Source of the DNA: JACVRW01 sp963771715
GTDB lineage: Bacteria; Actinomycetota; Thermoleophilia; Solirubrobacterales; Thermoleophilaceae
NCBI GenBank assembly: GCA_963771715.1
Contig: CAVYUQ010000011.1
Span: forward strand, 322,572 to 386,571
Direction: 5' to 3'
DNA length: 64,000 nt
Both the position numbers and the translations under genes were made by a program. Of this stretch, positions 1 through 10,162 are shown one piece after another (within the stretch, counting starts at the first letter, position 1; each line of letters opens with the position of its first letter). The notes under the pieces are model-generated. The model was given only the letters and a program-made list of their open reading frames with translations. It was not told the origin of the DNA and searched no databases.

Positions 1-325
1 GAGCAGCGCCCGCTCGATCCCGAGCTCGGCGTGCGCCGGCGCCACCCACAGCTCCACGAGCTCGTCCATCGTGCCGAAGTGGGCCACGAGGATGTAGCCC
101 GCCAGCTCACCGTCGATCTCGGCCACGCAGAAGGACGCGTCCGACTGCCCGGCGAGGAACTTCGACGAGCGGCCGTTCGCGCTCCCACTCGGCGTGGAGC
201 TCGGCCTCGTCGCCCTCGGCCACGAGCCCGCGCTCGCGGCGCGACGCGCTCCGAGCGTCCTCGCCGAGCGCGAACACGGCCTGCAGGTCGCTCGCGCGAC
301 CCTCGCGGATGCTGAGCTCGCTCAC
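1..325 (-). CDS. GNAT-type N-acetyltransferase, partial and frame-broken
   Basis: The gene starts with GTG at 325 (SELSIREGRASDLQAVFALG), typical of the first strand and helix of the GNAT fold, and runs off the window edge. Codons down to about 165 are in one frame. The continuation (FLAGQSDASFCVAEIDGELA, then GYILVAHFGTMDELVELWVA) is in another frame, so one base is gained or lost near 165. The second part carries the strand pair and the 'ELWVAP' stretch that precedes the acetyl-CoA loop. The GTG overlaps the TGA of the NADH dehydrogenase gene (GTGA), suggesting translational coupling. The substrate is unknown. Family call is good; function beyond acyl transfer is not. Confidence 0.7.
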
Positions 326-1647
326 TGACCGGGCGCCTCGCCCGACTGCGGCACCTCGTCCAGGTAGTCGTGCAGTGACGGTGGGTGGCCGAGCTGGCCG
401 AGCTCCGCGGAGGCCCGCCCGAAGAGCAGTCCCACGGTCCAGTCCGCGGCAAGCCGCACGCGCCGCGCCATCCCGGGCATCATCGCCAGGTGGTACGTGC
501 GGGCGGCGAACCAGGCCGGGAAGCCGCGCAGGGGCAGCCCGAGCATCGTCGCGACCGCCTTGTGCTGCCCCAGGTCGACGAAGACGCCGAGCGTGCGGTA
601 GCGGAACGGCCGCGGCTTCCTGCCCGCGAGCACGGCGGCCACGTTGCTGCCCACCACGCGGCCCTGGCGGATCGCGTGCTGAGCGGTCGGCGGGGTCGGC
701 GCCCTGCGCCCCTGGGCGGGGTCCGGCACGGCCGCGGCGTCTCCGATCGCCCAGACGTTGTCCTGGCCATTCACGCGCATGGTCGCGTCCACCTCGATGC
801 GCCCGCCCTCGGTGAGCGGCAGGCCGAGCTGTCTCACGATCGCGGGCGGCTTAACCCCTGCGGTCCAGCAGACGCTCCGCGTGGGAACCCGCTCGCCGGT
901 CGAAAGCGTTGCCGAGCGCTCGTCCATGCGCTCGAGGCGCGTGCCGGTGCGCAGCTCGATGCCGCGTGCGCGCAGCTCCCGCGAGGCGAACTCGGCGAGG
1001 CTCGCCGGGATCTCCGGCATGATCCGGTCGAGCATGTCGGCGATGATCCAGCGCGTGCCCGCCCCACGGCAGCGCGGGTAGCGCTCGATCGTGTCGTTCA
1101 CGTAGTCCTGGAGCTCGGCGATGCCCTCGACGCCTGCGTACCCGGCGCCGACGAACACGAAGGTGAGGTACTCGCGGCGGCTCTCGTCGTCGGGCAGCGA
1201 CTCGGCTATCTCGAGGTTGACCAGCGCGCGGTTGCGCACCGCGATCCCCTCCGCGAGCGACTTGAAGCCCAGCGCGTGCTCGGCCAGCCCAGGGATGGGC
1301 AGCACGCGAGACACTGAGCCGAGCGAGACCACCAGCTGGTCGTAGCGCAGCGTCTCGTCGCGCTCGTCGAGCGTGCGGACGTAGAGCTCGTTCACGCCGG
1401 GGTCGGCGCCGGTCACGCGGCCAAGGAGCAGGTCTGCCCACTCGAGCTCCTCGCGGATCGGCACGACCACGTGGCGCGGCTCCAGCGATCCCGCCGCCGC
1501 ACCCGGAAGCAGCGGCGTGTAGAGCAGGAAGTTCACGTCCGAGACGACGATGATGCGGGCGCTGTGGCGAGGCAGCCGCCGCTCGAGCCGGCGCGCCGCG
1601 TAGAGCCCTCCGAACCCACCGCCCGCGATGACTACGTCGAACGCCAC
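322..1647 (-). CDS. ndh: Type II NADH dehydrogenase / FAD-dependent pyridine nucleotide oxidoreductase
   Basis: A 441-residue flavoprotein of the NDH-2 family, which passes electrons from NADH to quinone without pumping protons, at the inner face of the membrane. An FAD-binding Rossmann motif is at the N-terminus (VIAGGGFGGLYAARRL, residues 6-21). A second GxGxxG is at about 165-180 (FVGAGYAGVEGIAEL) for NADH. The third FAD-contacting motif VWAIGDAAAV is near residue 300. Length and order match NDH-2. A hydrophobic, basic C-terminal part (AARTYHLAMMPGMARRVRLA) fits peripheral membrane attachment. It lies upstream of and overlaps the GNAT gene. Sulfide:quinone or ferredoxin-type reductases share the fold, so the precise acceptor is inferred. 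Confidence 0.87.
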   Translation of the reverse strand: MAFDVVIAGGGFGGLYAARRLERRLPRHSARIIVVSDVNFLLYTPLLPGAAAGSLEPRHVVVPIREELEWADLLLGRVTGADPGVNELYVRTLDERDETLRYDQLVVSLGSVSRVLPIPGLAEHALGFKSLAEGIAVRNRALVNLEIAESLPDDESRREYLTFVFVGAGYAGVEGIAELQDYVNDTIERYPRCRGAGTRWIIADMLDRIMPEIPASLAEFASRELRARGIELRTGTRLERMDERSATLSTGERVPTRSVCWTAGVKPPAIVRQLGLPLTEGGRIEVDATMRVNGQDNVWAIGDAAAVPDPAQGRRAPTPPTAQHAIRQGRVVGSNVAAVLAGRKPRPFRYRTLGVFVDLGQHKAVATMLGLPLRGFPAWFAARTYHLAMMPGMARRVRLAADWTVGLLFGRASAELGQLGHPPSLHDYLDEVPQSGEAPGQ

Positions 1648-1656
1648 GGGCCGAGG

Positions 1657-2292
1657 CTACCCGGCGGCTCGCCGCGCCGCGTCCAGGGCCGGGCGCATCC
1701 GCCGCGGCAGGCGCCGCGAGACGCGCCAGGGCGCACCCGCGAAGGCGTGGTTGGCGACGGTGGCGAAGCCCTCCTCGTCCACTCGCAGCGCCAGCAGCAG
1801 GTGCGCGATCCGGTCGGAGGGCGGCAGCTCGCGCTCGACGGCGCGCACGCAGAAGCAGTGCACACGGCGGCCTCCGGGCGATACGAGCAGGGCACCGCCC
1901 TCGCCGAGCAGCCAGACGCCGAGCTCCCCGCGCTCGAGCGCAAGACCGGTAGCGCTCTGGAGCTCTCGCTCGTCGTGGCCGAGCAGGTCGCCGAGCAGCC
2001 CCTGGGCGACGGGTTCGCCGGGCGCGGCGCGGGGCTCCTTCGGGCGCACCACGCTCGCCCCGCGGAACGCGTACAGCTCAGGGATGATCCAGGCATGCGC
2101 CAGCGCGGCGAGCGCCACCGGCGTGGCGAGCGGCTCGAGCCAGATCATCCCCACGCCGGCGCAGACGAAGGGCACCGTGTAGAGGAGCGTCCAGGCGTGC
2201 CAGATCCGCCCCCAGCGGCGCAGCCAGCGCGCATCGGTCGGCTGGCGCCACGGGACCGAGGCGAGCTCGGGAAGGGCCTGGGTCGTGGCCAC
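1657..2292 (-). CDS. Hypothetical protein with two membrane segments
   Basis: The start is taken as GTG at 2292 (VATTQALPELASVPWRQPTD), which overlaps the TAG of the upstream small gene (TAGTG). The 211-residue product has two adjacent hydrophobic stretches at about residues 35-75 (LLYTVPFVCAGVGMIWL and ATPVALAALAHAWIIPELYA). A soluble C-terminal half follows, containing strands such as GVWLLGEGGALLVSPGG and HLLLALRVDEEGFATVANHA, and an Arg-rich tail. I do not recognise the family. Codon use is like the neighbours. It probably forms a two-gene unit with the preceding small protein. Confidence 0.65.
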   Translation of the reverse strand: MATTQALPELASVPWRQPTDARWLRRWGRIWHAWTLLYTVPFVCAGVGMIWLEPLATPVALAALAHAWIIPELYAFRGASVVRPKEPRAAPGEPVAQGLLGDLLGHDERELQSATGLALERGELGVWLLGEGGALLVSPGGRRVHCFCVRAVERELPPSDRIAHLLLALRVDEEGFATVANHAFAGAPWRVSRRLPRRMRPALDAARRAAG

Positions 2293-2516
2293 TATCCGCC
2301 GGCGATCGGGCGGCGCATGATCACCAGGTCGGCCTCGCGCGGCAGCTCGCGCACGTGCGTGGCCTTGCCCGGCCCGTCCGGCACGGTGCCGATGTAGCCG
2401 AGCCCCTGCTGATCGCCGAACTCGCGCACCGCCGCCTCGAACGCGGCGTCGTCCTGCGCCGTCCACTCCGCGAGCGTCGTATGACCCGTTTGATCCATCC
2501 GGATGAGTCGTGCCAT
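2292..2516 (-). CDS. Small conserved-looking soluble protein
   Basis: A 74-residue protein beginning MARLIRMDQTGHTTLAEW and ending LPREADLVIMRRPIAGG. The ATG at 2516 was preferred over an upstream start at 2564 because a TATCCT box lies exactly 6 nt before it, the spacing seen at many leaderless starts in this window. The sequence is acidic in the middle (TAQDDAAFEAAVREFGDQQG) and shows no signal or membrane segment. Function unknown. Its stop overlaps the GTG of the downstream membrane protein gene, so the two are likely co-translated. Confidence 0.6.
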   Translation of the reverse strand: MARLIRMDQTGHTTLAEWTAQDDAAFEAAVREFGDQQGLGYIGTVPDGPGKATHVRELPREADLVIMRRPIAGG

Positions 2517-2618
2517 GAGCTCAGGATACGCCGCTTTGCACAGGCTCTCGCGCCACAGCGCCATGGTCGCTCAGGTAGACCGGACACGTGCTGAGCGCGG
2601 GGGTACGTTGGGCTAGGC

Positions 2619-3727
2619 ATGGCGGGTCCACCTCTCCCGCGCGTGATCGGAGTAGTCGTCGGCGCCGCGACCCTCGCGATGGCGGGAACGGCGTTTGCCG
2701 ATGTCCGGGCGGAGACGCTCCCGCCGGTCGCCGCGCCGCTGCCGACGGTCGAGCAGCCACGGGTGGCGGAGCCGCCCGTCGCACCGCCGGTGGCGGAGGC
2801 CCCGGCGCCAGACGTGCTGGCGGCGGTCGAGGCGCGCCGGTCGCAGCCGCCCCTGCGCCAGCCGCTGCTTCGCCGCCGCCGGCCGCACCCGCCTCGCCGC
2901 CGCCGGCCGCGGCCGCTCCGCCGCCGGCCGCGGCCGCCCCCGCGGGCACCGCCGAGCCGGCATGCGCCCTCACGGCACCCGACGGCAGCTGCGCGCTCCC
3001 GGCCACGGACTGCGACGTCCTCGGCGACGACGGCGACAACGAGCTCTTCGGCACGCCGGACGGCGAGATCATCTGTGGCCTGGGCGGAAACGACCTGCTG
3101 GAGGGCGGCGACGGCGACGACACCCTGATCGGCGGGCCGGGGGCGGACCGCTTCTCCGGCGGCGACGGCCGCGACTGCTTCCTCACCGACGACGAGGACG
3201 AGCCGCCTCCGCCGGCTCCCGGCGACGAGCCCGAGGGTCGGCTCCCGGACAGCGACGAGGCCTACCCCGGGCGCTGCGAGGCCAGGCTGCCCTTCACCGG
3301 CGGCGGCCCAATCCAGCCGGGCCCGACGGGCGGCCCGGGCGACGTGGCCAACGTCGGCGCGCTCTACGTCGCGCTCACGCGCTACGCCAGCGCACAGACA
3401 TCGCAGGAGTCGGCCGGGCCGATCGCGCTCATCGCGACGCGCGCGGTGCGCTACTCGCGCGGTGAGATCAGCTTCCTGGTCACCTGCTCGCGCGCCGGGG
3501 AGGTCCGGGTCACGCTCGCGGCGGCGCGGCGGGATGGGAGCCGGGTACGCCTCGGGGCGAAGACGTTCCGGTGTGACGGCGATGGTGACGACCAGACCGT
3601 CACCGTTCGACTCTCGGAAGCGGCCCGTCGCCTGGTCGAGAGCTCCACCCGCGCTCCGGTCCGTGCGCGGCTCGTCGAGGCGGGGGCCGCGGGCACCACT
3701 CGCCAGTCCTTCGTGCTCACCCCATGA
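2619..3727 (+). CDS. Secreted protein with RTX-like Ca-binding Gly/Asp repeats, frame-broken
   Basis: The N-terminus is a signal peptide (MAGPPLPRVIGVVVGAATLA, cleavage near AMAGTAFA). It is followed by a Pro/Ala/Val-rich linker, a short Cys-containing segment, and then RTX/hemolysin-type nonapeptides (GDDGDNELFG, GGNDLLEGGDGDDTLIGG, GADRFSGGDGRDCF). A C-terminal beta-rich domain of about 130 residues follows. The signal peptide and the repeats are in different frames. The junction falls at about 2834 inside a GCGCG run, and one base appears to be missing. A TACGTT box 9 nt before the ATG supports the start. The stop overlaps the next ATG (ATGA). No RTX-type exporter is seen nearby; the signal peptide suggests Sec export instead. 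Confidence 0.75.
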
Positions 3728-4581
3728 GCGGACTCCGCCCGAGCAGCGTGTCCGGATTCCTGCGGGCGCGCAGCGGCGGGGTCAAGGCGGCGATCGCGCT
3801 GGTTGGCCCGGCCACGGCGATCATCTCCACGCTCCTGGCGCTGAACGTGATCAGCCCGTTCGGGCAGGAGGACGCGATCGCGAAGGGCCTCGACAAGACG
3901 CGGGCCGCCAGCACGTCCGCCGTCTTGATAGAGCTCGACGTGCGCTCACCCGCGAACGGGTCCAGTCCCACCAGCTTCAGTGCCGAGGGCGAGTTCGATC
4001 ACGAGGCGGGCCGCGGCCGACTCTCGTTCGACTTCGGGCAAACGGAGGGCCTCGGGGGCGCGTCGAACGTCGAGGCGATATTCGCCGGGCGAATCATCTT
4101 CCTCAAGGCGGAGCTCCCGGCAGGTGCGACACCACCGGACAAGCCGTGGCTGCGCGTCGACCCGGTCCCCGTGACCAAGCGGCTTCGCGAGCTCGGGGCG
4201 TTCGACGAATCGGCTGAGCTCCCGGCCGACCTGTCGTTCCTGGCGAAGACGGACTTCGTCGATCCCTCGCAGGCGCTGGACTACCTCGAGCGCAGCTCGG
4301 ACCTCGAGGAGGTGGGCGAGCGCCCCCTGTTCGGACGAACGACGACGCTCTACAGCGGGGGCTTCACGCAGAAGGGCGCCCGCTTCCGAGTGCGCGTGTG
4401 GATCGACGAGGACGACCTGATCAGGCGCCTCGAGGTCACCGGCGGCCGCGAGGACATCGCCTACACGGTGCGCTTCAGAGACTTCGACGTCGAGGTGAAC
4501 GCCCAGCCGCCGCCTCCCGACCAGGTGGTCGATGCGATGAGCGTGCTGGACGAGCTCTCGGGAGCGACCGAGGCGCCCTAG
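3724..4581 (+). CDS. Exported or membrane-anchored protein, possibly LppX/LolA-like
   Basis: A 285-residue protein with one hydrophobic segment at residues 20-42 (VKAAIALVGPATAIISTLLA), an uncleaved anchor or signal. The rest is a beta-rich extracytoplasmic domain with patterns such as FSAEGEFDHEAGRGRLSFDF and VEAIFAGRIIFLKAELP. This resembles the half-barrel of LolA/LppX-type proteins (inference from pattern only; no lipobox Cys is present). It overlaps the stop of the RTX-like gene by ATGA and is probably co-expressed. Its stop is shared with the convergent SRPBCC gene in a CTAG tetranucleotide. Confidence 0.6.
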   Translation: MSGLRPSSVSGFLRARSGGVKAAIALVGPATAIISTLLALNVISPFGQEDAIAKGLDKTRAASTSAVLIELDVRSPANGSSPTSFSAEGEFDHEAGRGRLSFDFGQTEGLGGASNVEAIFAGRIIFLKAELPAGATPPDKPWLRVDPVPVTKRLRELGAFDESAELPADLSFLAKTDFVDPSQALDYLERSSDLEEVGERPLFGRTTTLYSGGFTQKGARFRVRVWIDEDDLIRRLEVTGGREDIAYTVRFRDFDVEVNAQPPPPDQVVDAMSVLDELSGATEAP

Positions 4582-5030
4582 GCGCGCCGGCCGTCCTCGA
4601 GCACTGCCTTCAGCTTCTGGAGATCCTTGCGCAGGCCCGAGCGGACGATCGGGCCCAGCAGCGGGCCGAGCATTCGCATGCCGCCGGTCGGCTGAAGCTC
4701 GATCGTGTAGGTGAACACGGCGCCCGCGTCGTCGGGCCGGACGGCGCGACCGCCCTCGAGGGCGCCGATCGTCCCGGTGCCCGCGAACCGGTACGACGTG
4801 CCGGGATCCAGCTCGGTGACCGTCGTGTCGGCGACGTAGTCGCGACCCGAGGACCTCACCACCTCGTGCACCTTGGTGCCGAGCGCCGGCGGACCGGGCG
4901 GGTCGGGGGTCATGTCCAGCAGGCCCTTCCGCCACTCGCGGTCGAAGCCGTAGTCGGCGATCGCGCTCCACACCTCGGCCGGCGGCCGCGCGATCGCAAC
5001 CGACTCCTCGACGCGAACGGTGCGGCCCAT
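4578..5030 (-). CDS. SRPBCC-fold protein (polyketide cyclase/START-like)
   Basis: A 150-residue protein with the SRPBCC layout. It opens with RVEESVAIARPPAEVWSAIA at residues 5-24, which is the helix-grip first strand followed by the P-x-E-V-W helix. A central WRKGLLDM segment follows, then strands (DYVADTTVTELDPGTSYRFA and VFTYTIELQP) and a long C-terminal helix (GLRKDLQKLKAVLED). Such proteins bind hydrophobic ligands or act as cyclases or chaperones; no specific ligand can be named. It lies 4 bp downstream of gatB on the same strand. Its stop overlaps that of the convergent gene (CTAG). Confidence 0.8.
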   Translation of the reverse strand: MGRTVRVEESVAIARPPAEVWSAIADYGFDREWRKGLLDMTPDPPGPPALGTKVHEVVRSSGRDYVADTTVTELDPGTSYRFAGTGTIGALEGGRAVRPDDAGAVFTYTIELQPTGGMRMLGPLLGPIVRSGLRKDLQKLKAVLEDGRRA

Positions 5031-5034
5031 GCGG

Positions 5035-6455
<1,421 letters not shown>

Positions 6456-6459
<4 letters not shown>

Positions 6460-7854
6460 TGCGCGGGCAGCCCCTCGAACGCGATCGACTTCTCGAGGGC
6501 GTGGGCCGCGTCGAGGATGCGCGCCTCGCTGAACGCGGGGCCCGCGATCTGGAAGCCCACGGGGAGCCCCTCCGAGAGGCCGCAGGGGATCGAGATGGCG
6601 GGCAGCCCGGCCAGCGGGATCGGCGCCGTGTAGTAGTCGGACAGGTACATCGCGAGCGGGTCGGCCGTGCGCTCGCCGAGCTTGAAGGCCACCGTCGCAG
6701 ACGTGGGGCTCACCACGAAGTCCACGTTCTCGAACGCGGCCGAGAAATCCTGGGCGATCTTGGTGCGCACCTTCTGCGCCGTGCCGTAGTAGGCCTCGTA
6801 GTAGCCCGACGAGAGCGCGTACGTGCCGATCATGATGCGGCGCCTGACCTCTTCCCCGAAGCCGTCGTGGCGGGTCTGCTCGTACATGGAGGTGAGGTCG
6901 CCATTGCCTGAGCGCGGGCCGTAGCGCACCCCGTCGTAGCGGGCGAGGTTGGCGCTCGCCTCGGCGGGTGCGATCACGTAGTAAGCCGCGATCCCGTGGC
7001 CCGCGTGCGGCAGCTCGATCTCCTGGGTCACGCCGCCGAGCTCCTCGATCTTGGCCAGCGTGGCGTTCACAGCGTCGGCCACTCCAGGCTCGAGCCCCGA
7101 CTCCTCCATGCCCCAGACGCCGAAGCGCAGGCCGTCGAGGCGCTCGGCGCTGGGCAGGGGGACGTCGCCGGGGATCCCGAGGGAGGTCGAGTCGCACGGG
7201 TCGCGGCCCTGAAGGTGGCTCAGCAGGATCGCGGCGTCCGTCACGTCGCGCGTGAGCGGCCCGCACTGGTCGAGCGACGAGGCGAAGGCGATCATCCCGT
7301 AGCGGCTGACCGCGCCGTAGGTGGGCTTCAGCCCGACGATGCCGCACAGCGAGGCCGGCTGACGGATCGAGCCGCCGGTGTCGGTTCCGATCGCCCAGGG
7401 CGCGGTCCCGGCCGCCACGGCCGCAGCGCTGCCGCCGCTCGACCCGCCGGGCACGCGCTCGCGGTCCCAGGGGTTCTGCACCGGGCCGTAGCCGGAGTTC
7501 TCGTTCGAGGAGCCCATGGCGAACTCGTCCTGGTTCGTCTTGCCGAGCACGCGCGCGCCCGCGTCCTGGAGCTTGCGGACGCTGGTGGCGGTGTAGGGCG
7601 GCCGGTAGCCCTCGAGGATGCGCGAGCCGGCCGCGCTCGGCACGCCCTCGACGCAGAAGAGGTCCTTCACGGCGATCGGCGGCAGCGTGCCGGAGTCCTC
7701 GGGCGGCCTCGTCGGGCACCCACAGGTAGGCGCCGAGGTCGTCCGCGGCGGCGCGCTCGCGCCAGAACTCGAACAGCTCGGCCGACGAGATCTCGCCGCC
7801 CGCGATGCGCTCGGCCTGCTGCGCGGCGGTGAGGTTGAGCAGCTCGTGGCTCAC
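6456..7854 (-). CDS. gatA: Asp-tRNA(Asn)/Glu-tRNA(Gln) amidotransferase subunit A, frame-broken
   Basis: The amidase subunit that hydrolyses glutamine to supply ammonia to GatB. It begins with GTG at 7854 (SHELLNLTAAQQAERIAGG), which overlaps the gatC stop as GTGA. The Ser-cisSer-Lys site is visible: Lys in IAVKDLFCVEGVPSA and the serines in GGSSGGSAAAVAAG followed by GTDTGGSIRQPAS. The first ~50 codons and the rest are in different frames. The join lies near 7700, where YLWVPDEAA should continue as DSGTLPPIAVKD. The full span is 1,399 nt, one base more than a multiple of three. An essential gene broken by one base points to a sequence error. Expected product is about 465 residues, normal for GatA. 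Confidence 0.93.
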
Positions 7855-8138
7855 GAGGCACCCGGGCTCGGCACCCGAAAGCCGCCCTCGGCCGCGTCCG
7901 GCGCCTGCTCGAGCGCCTGCTCGCGCGTGAGGCCGGGGCGCGGCACGTCCTCGCGCAGGACGTTGGTCAGGTCGACCACGTGCGAGGTCGGCTCGACTCC
8001 CTCGAGGTCGAGCTCGTTCATCGTCTCCACATGAGCGAGGATCGTGGAGAGCTCCCCGGCCATGCGATCGACCTCTTCGTCCGTGAGCTTCAGGCGGGCG
8101 AGCTTCGCCACGTGGAGGACCTGATCCCTGTCGATCAT
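7851..8138 (-). CDS. gatC: Asp-tRNA(Asn)/Glu-tRNA(Gln) amidotransferase subunit C
   Basis: A 95-residue GatC that wraps GatA and stabilises the GatAB complex. It begins MIDRDQVLHVAKLARLKLTD, the family's hallmark HVAKLARL helix, and ends with the extended REDVPRPGLTREQALEQAPD segment. It is first gene of the gatC-gatA-gatB unit. A TACAAT box lies at 8151-8146, 7 nt before the ATG, so the mRNA is probably leaderless. It is divergent from the methyltransferase gene with about 17 bp between start codons. Confidence 0.95.
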   Translation of the reverse strand: MIDRDQVLHVAKLARLKLTDEEVDRMAGELSTILAHVETMNELDLEGVEPTSHVVDLTNVLREDVPRPGLTREQALEQAPDAAEGGFRVPSPGAS

Positions 8139-8145
8139 CGCGCCG

Positions 8146-8155
8146 ATTGTAGGTT
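8146..8155. promoter_or_regulatory. Overlapping divergent -10 boxes for gatC and the methyltransferase
   Basis: On the minus strand TACAAT (8151-8146) lies 7 nt from the gatC ATG. On the plus strand TAGGTT (8150-8155) lies 6 nt before an in-frame GTG at 8162. The boxes overlap by two bases. The spacing fits transcripts that begin at the start codon. Inference from spacing and consensus; no -35 was assigned. Confidence 0.5.
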
Positions 8156-8776
8156 GTGCTCGTGGCTGGACGGGTGGTCGACGACGACATGCGCCGCTAC
8201 TACGACCAGCGCGCGCAGGAGTACGACGACTGGTGGCTCGGCAGGGGCCTGTTCGCGGAGCGGCCGCGGCCTGGGTGGTCGGGGGAGGTGGAGCAGCTCC
8301 TGGCGGTGATCCGCGGGCTGGCGCCCGCGCGGACGCTCGACGTGGCGTGCGGCACGGGGCTGCTCACGGGCCGGCTCCCGGGCGAGGTGGTTGGGCTCGA
8401 CCAGAGCGAGTCGATGCTGGCCGTGGCCGCCGCGCGCATGCCGGGCGTGCGGGTGGTGCAGGGCGACGCCGTGCCCCTCCCCTTCGCCGACGGCGAGTTC
8501 GAGCGCGTCTTCACGAGCCACTTCTACGGCCACCTGCTGCCCGGGGAGCGCGAGCCGTTCGTGCACGAGGCGCGCCGCGTGGCGGGGGAGCTGGTGGTGG
8601 TCGACGCAGCCCGGCGCGAGGACGTCCCGCCGGAGGAGCACCAGCAGCGCGTGCTCAACGACGGCTCGCGCCACACGGTCTACAAGCGCTTCTTCGACCC
8701 GGACGAGCTGGCGGCCGAGCTCGGCGGCGGCACCGTGCTGCACAGCGGGCGCTGGTTCGTGGCGGTGGCGGCCTAG
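8156..8776 (+). CDS. Class I SAM-dependent methyltransferase (UbiE/Methyltransf_11-like)
   Basis: A roughly 205-residue methyltransferase. The AdoMet-binding motif I is LDVACGTGLLTGRLPG at about 60-75, with motif II VVGLDQSESMLAVAAARMPG and the post-I GDAVPLPFADGEFERVFTSH. The order and length fit the Methyltransf_11/UbiE group; the acceptor cannot be told. GTG at 8156 gives the longest frame. GTG at 8162 (third codon) is a better leaderless start given the TAGGTT box, and an ATG at 8189 (MRRYYDQRAQEYDDWW) begins the conserved part. Its stop overlaps the convergent thioesterase gene in CTAG. Confidence 0.85.
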   Translation: MLVAGRVVDDDMRRYYDQRAQEYDDWWLGRGLFAERPRPGWSGEVEQLLAVIRGLAPARTLDVACGTGLLTGRLPGEVVGLDQSESMLAVAAARMPGVRVVQGDAVPLPFADGEFERVFTSHFYGHLLPGEREPFVHEARRVAGELVVVDAARREDVPPEEHQQRVLNDGSRHTVYKRFFDPDELAAELGGGTVLHSGRWFVAVAA

Positions 8777-9141
8777 CCGAAGTTCGAGCGGTCGATCACG
8801 CGGCGCTCGTGGGTGCCCACGCCGATGGTGCGCTCGCCTTCGCGCACCTCCACGTCGAAGCGGAGCTTGCGGCCGTCCACGACCTCGCGCAGCTTTGCCG
8901 TGACCGTGCAAGCGGCGCCCTCCGCGGCTGCGGCCACGTGCTTGATGCAGACCTCGAAGCCGACGGTCGCCTGGCCGTCCTCGAGGTTCTCCCAGCTGAG
9001 TATCGAGGCGCAGCGCTCCATCATGCCGATCATCCCGGGAGTCGATAGGACCTTCACCGGGAGCGTGCCTCGCACGTCCGTGAGCAGGCGGCCCTCGGCG
9101 GTGAACTCCTCGGTGCGCTCGAGTCCCGGCTTAAGGGTCAT
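8773..9141 (-). CDS. Hotdog-fold thioesterase, FlK-like
   Basis: A 122-residue protein resembling the FlK (fluoroacetyl-CoA thioesterase) hotdog group. Candidate catalytic residues are Thr in LSTPGMIGMMERCA, the downstream Glu of that helix, and His in EVCIKHVAAAAEG. The C-terminal strand pair KLRFDVEVREGERTIGVGTH completes the fold. Its physiological acyl-CoA is unknown; many actinobacteria keep several FlK-like proteins for housekeeping acyl-CoA hydrolysis. The ATG overlaps the stop of the upstream membrane protein gene (ATGA), making a three-gene unit 10162-8773. Confidence 0.75.
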   Translation of the reverse strand: MTLKPGLERTEEFTAEGRLLTDVRGTLPVKVLSTPGMIGMMERCASILSWENLEDGQATVGFEVCIKHVAAAAEGAACTVTAKLREVVDGRKLRFDVEVREGERTIGVGTHERRVIDRSNFG

Positions 9142-9674
9142 GTGGCGGGATGCGGCTCCTGCGGCTCGCGCCGCGGCGCTTCGCGCAGCGAGGTCGCGCA
9201 CGCGAAGGCCATCACCCCCAGGACTCCGAGCGCGAGCGGAGCGCCGATCTTGACGGTCGTCAGGTCGTCGAACCCGGGTTCCTGGATGATCCGGTACAGC
9301 ACCAGGAGCGCGGTGATGCACGCGCCGAGGCCCGCAAGCCCGAACGCTCCGAGGCCGTCGGACCCGCGGCCGCTCGCGCGCCAAAAGGCGGCGCCCACGC
9401 CGAGCGCGCTCGTGGCGAGGAGGGAGATCAGGATGATGCGGTCTATAAGGCCGTCCTCCTGCCACGCGTTGCGCTCCTGCGACTCGGCAAGTGCGCCCGC
9501 GTCCTCCTCGACCTCGCGCTCGGCCTGCCCCTGGCTGCCGCCGGCGTTCTTCTGGATCTGACGCGCCTCCTCGCCGCGCGTCGTGCTGTACCAGTCGGGT
9601 GCCGTGGTGAACAGCAGCGCGAGCGCCGCCACGAACACCACCCAGTCGGCCGGCCGCAGCCGTGCGAACGTCAC
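9138..9674 (-). CDS. Membrane protein of unknown function
   Basis: The start is GTG at 9674 (VTFARLRPADWVVFVAALAL), overlapping the upstream stop as GTGA. The 178-residue product has an N-terminal membrane helix, then a polar and acidic stretch (QIQKNAGGSQGQAEREVEED) likely outside or in the cytoplasm. Three more hydrophobic helices follow (IILISLLATSALGVGAAFW, GLAGLGACITALLVLYRII, and LALGVLGVMAFACATS). The opening RLRPADWVVF resembles the opening of its neighbour (LRRLRAGEWLAGVSGLVLLV), so the two may be diverged tandem paralogues. No enzyme motif is seen. Confidence 0.65.
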   Translation of the reverse strand: MTFARLRPADWVVFVAALALLFTTAPDWYSTTRGEEARQIQKNAGGSQGQAEREVEEDAGALAESQERNAWQEDGLIDRIILISLLATSALGVGAAFWRASGRGSDGLGAFGLAGLGACITALLVLYRIIQEPGFDDLTTVKIGAPLALGVLGVMAFACATSLREAPRREPQEPHPAT

Positions 9675-10162
9675 GGCCCGCCCTCGGGACGCGGCGCCGC
9701 GAGCGTCTCGATCTCCCGCTGCGCCGCCACGGGCACGCCGGTCAGGTCGGTGTGCCGGTCCCCGCGCGTGAGCCGCTCGTCGCGCATGGCGAGCAGGCCG
9801 CCGACCACGATGCCGAGCGTGGCTCCGAGCGCGACCCAGAGCCCCCACTCGCGCTCGACCGCCCAGTCGGGCATGTTCAACACGCGGATCAGGACCAGCA
9901 GCACCGCGAGCAGGCCGACGAGCGTCGTGAGCGACTGGAGCGCGAGCGGAAGGGCCGGCACGCGGTGCACGGCCGTGACGACAGGGATCGCGAGCGCCGC
10001 GAGCGCCACGAGGGCGAGCACGACGTCGAGCGCGCCGAGCGACTGCCAGCCCGTGCGCGACCCCGCCTCGTCCCCGTACCAGGGCAGGAACAGCACCACG
10101 AGCAGCACCAGTCCGGAAACGCCGGCGAGCCACTCGCCCGCGCGCAGCCTTCGCAGATCCAT
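9671..10162 (-). CDS. Four-helix membrane protein, paralogue-like partner of the downstream gene
   Basis: A 163-residue protein beginning MDLRRLRAGEWLAGVSGLVL. Four hydrophobic segments follow at about 10-28, 47-63, 72-95 and 105-125 (for example LDVVLALVALAALAIPVVTA and LTTLVGLLAVLLVLIRVL). A cytoplasmic-looking tail contains REIETLAAPRPEGGP. A conserved FLPWYGDEAGSRTGWQSLGA loop after the first helix is typical of small actinobacterial membrane proteins with a P-W-Y loop. It is likely co-translated with the next gene through GTGA. Function unknown. Confidence 0.65.
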   Translation of the reverse strand: MDLRRLRAGEWLAGVSGLVLLVVLFLPWYGDEAGSRTGWQSLGALDVVLALVALAALAIPVVTAVHRVPALPLALQSLTTLVGLLAVLLVLIRVLNMPDWAVEREWGLWVALGATLGIVVGGLLAMRDERLTRGDRHTDLTGVPVAAQREIETLAAPRPEGGP

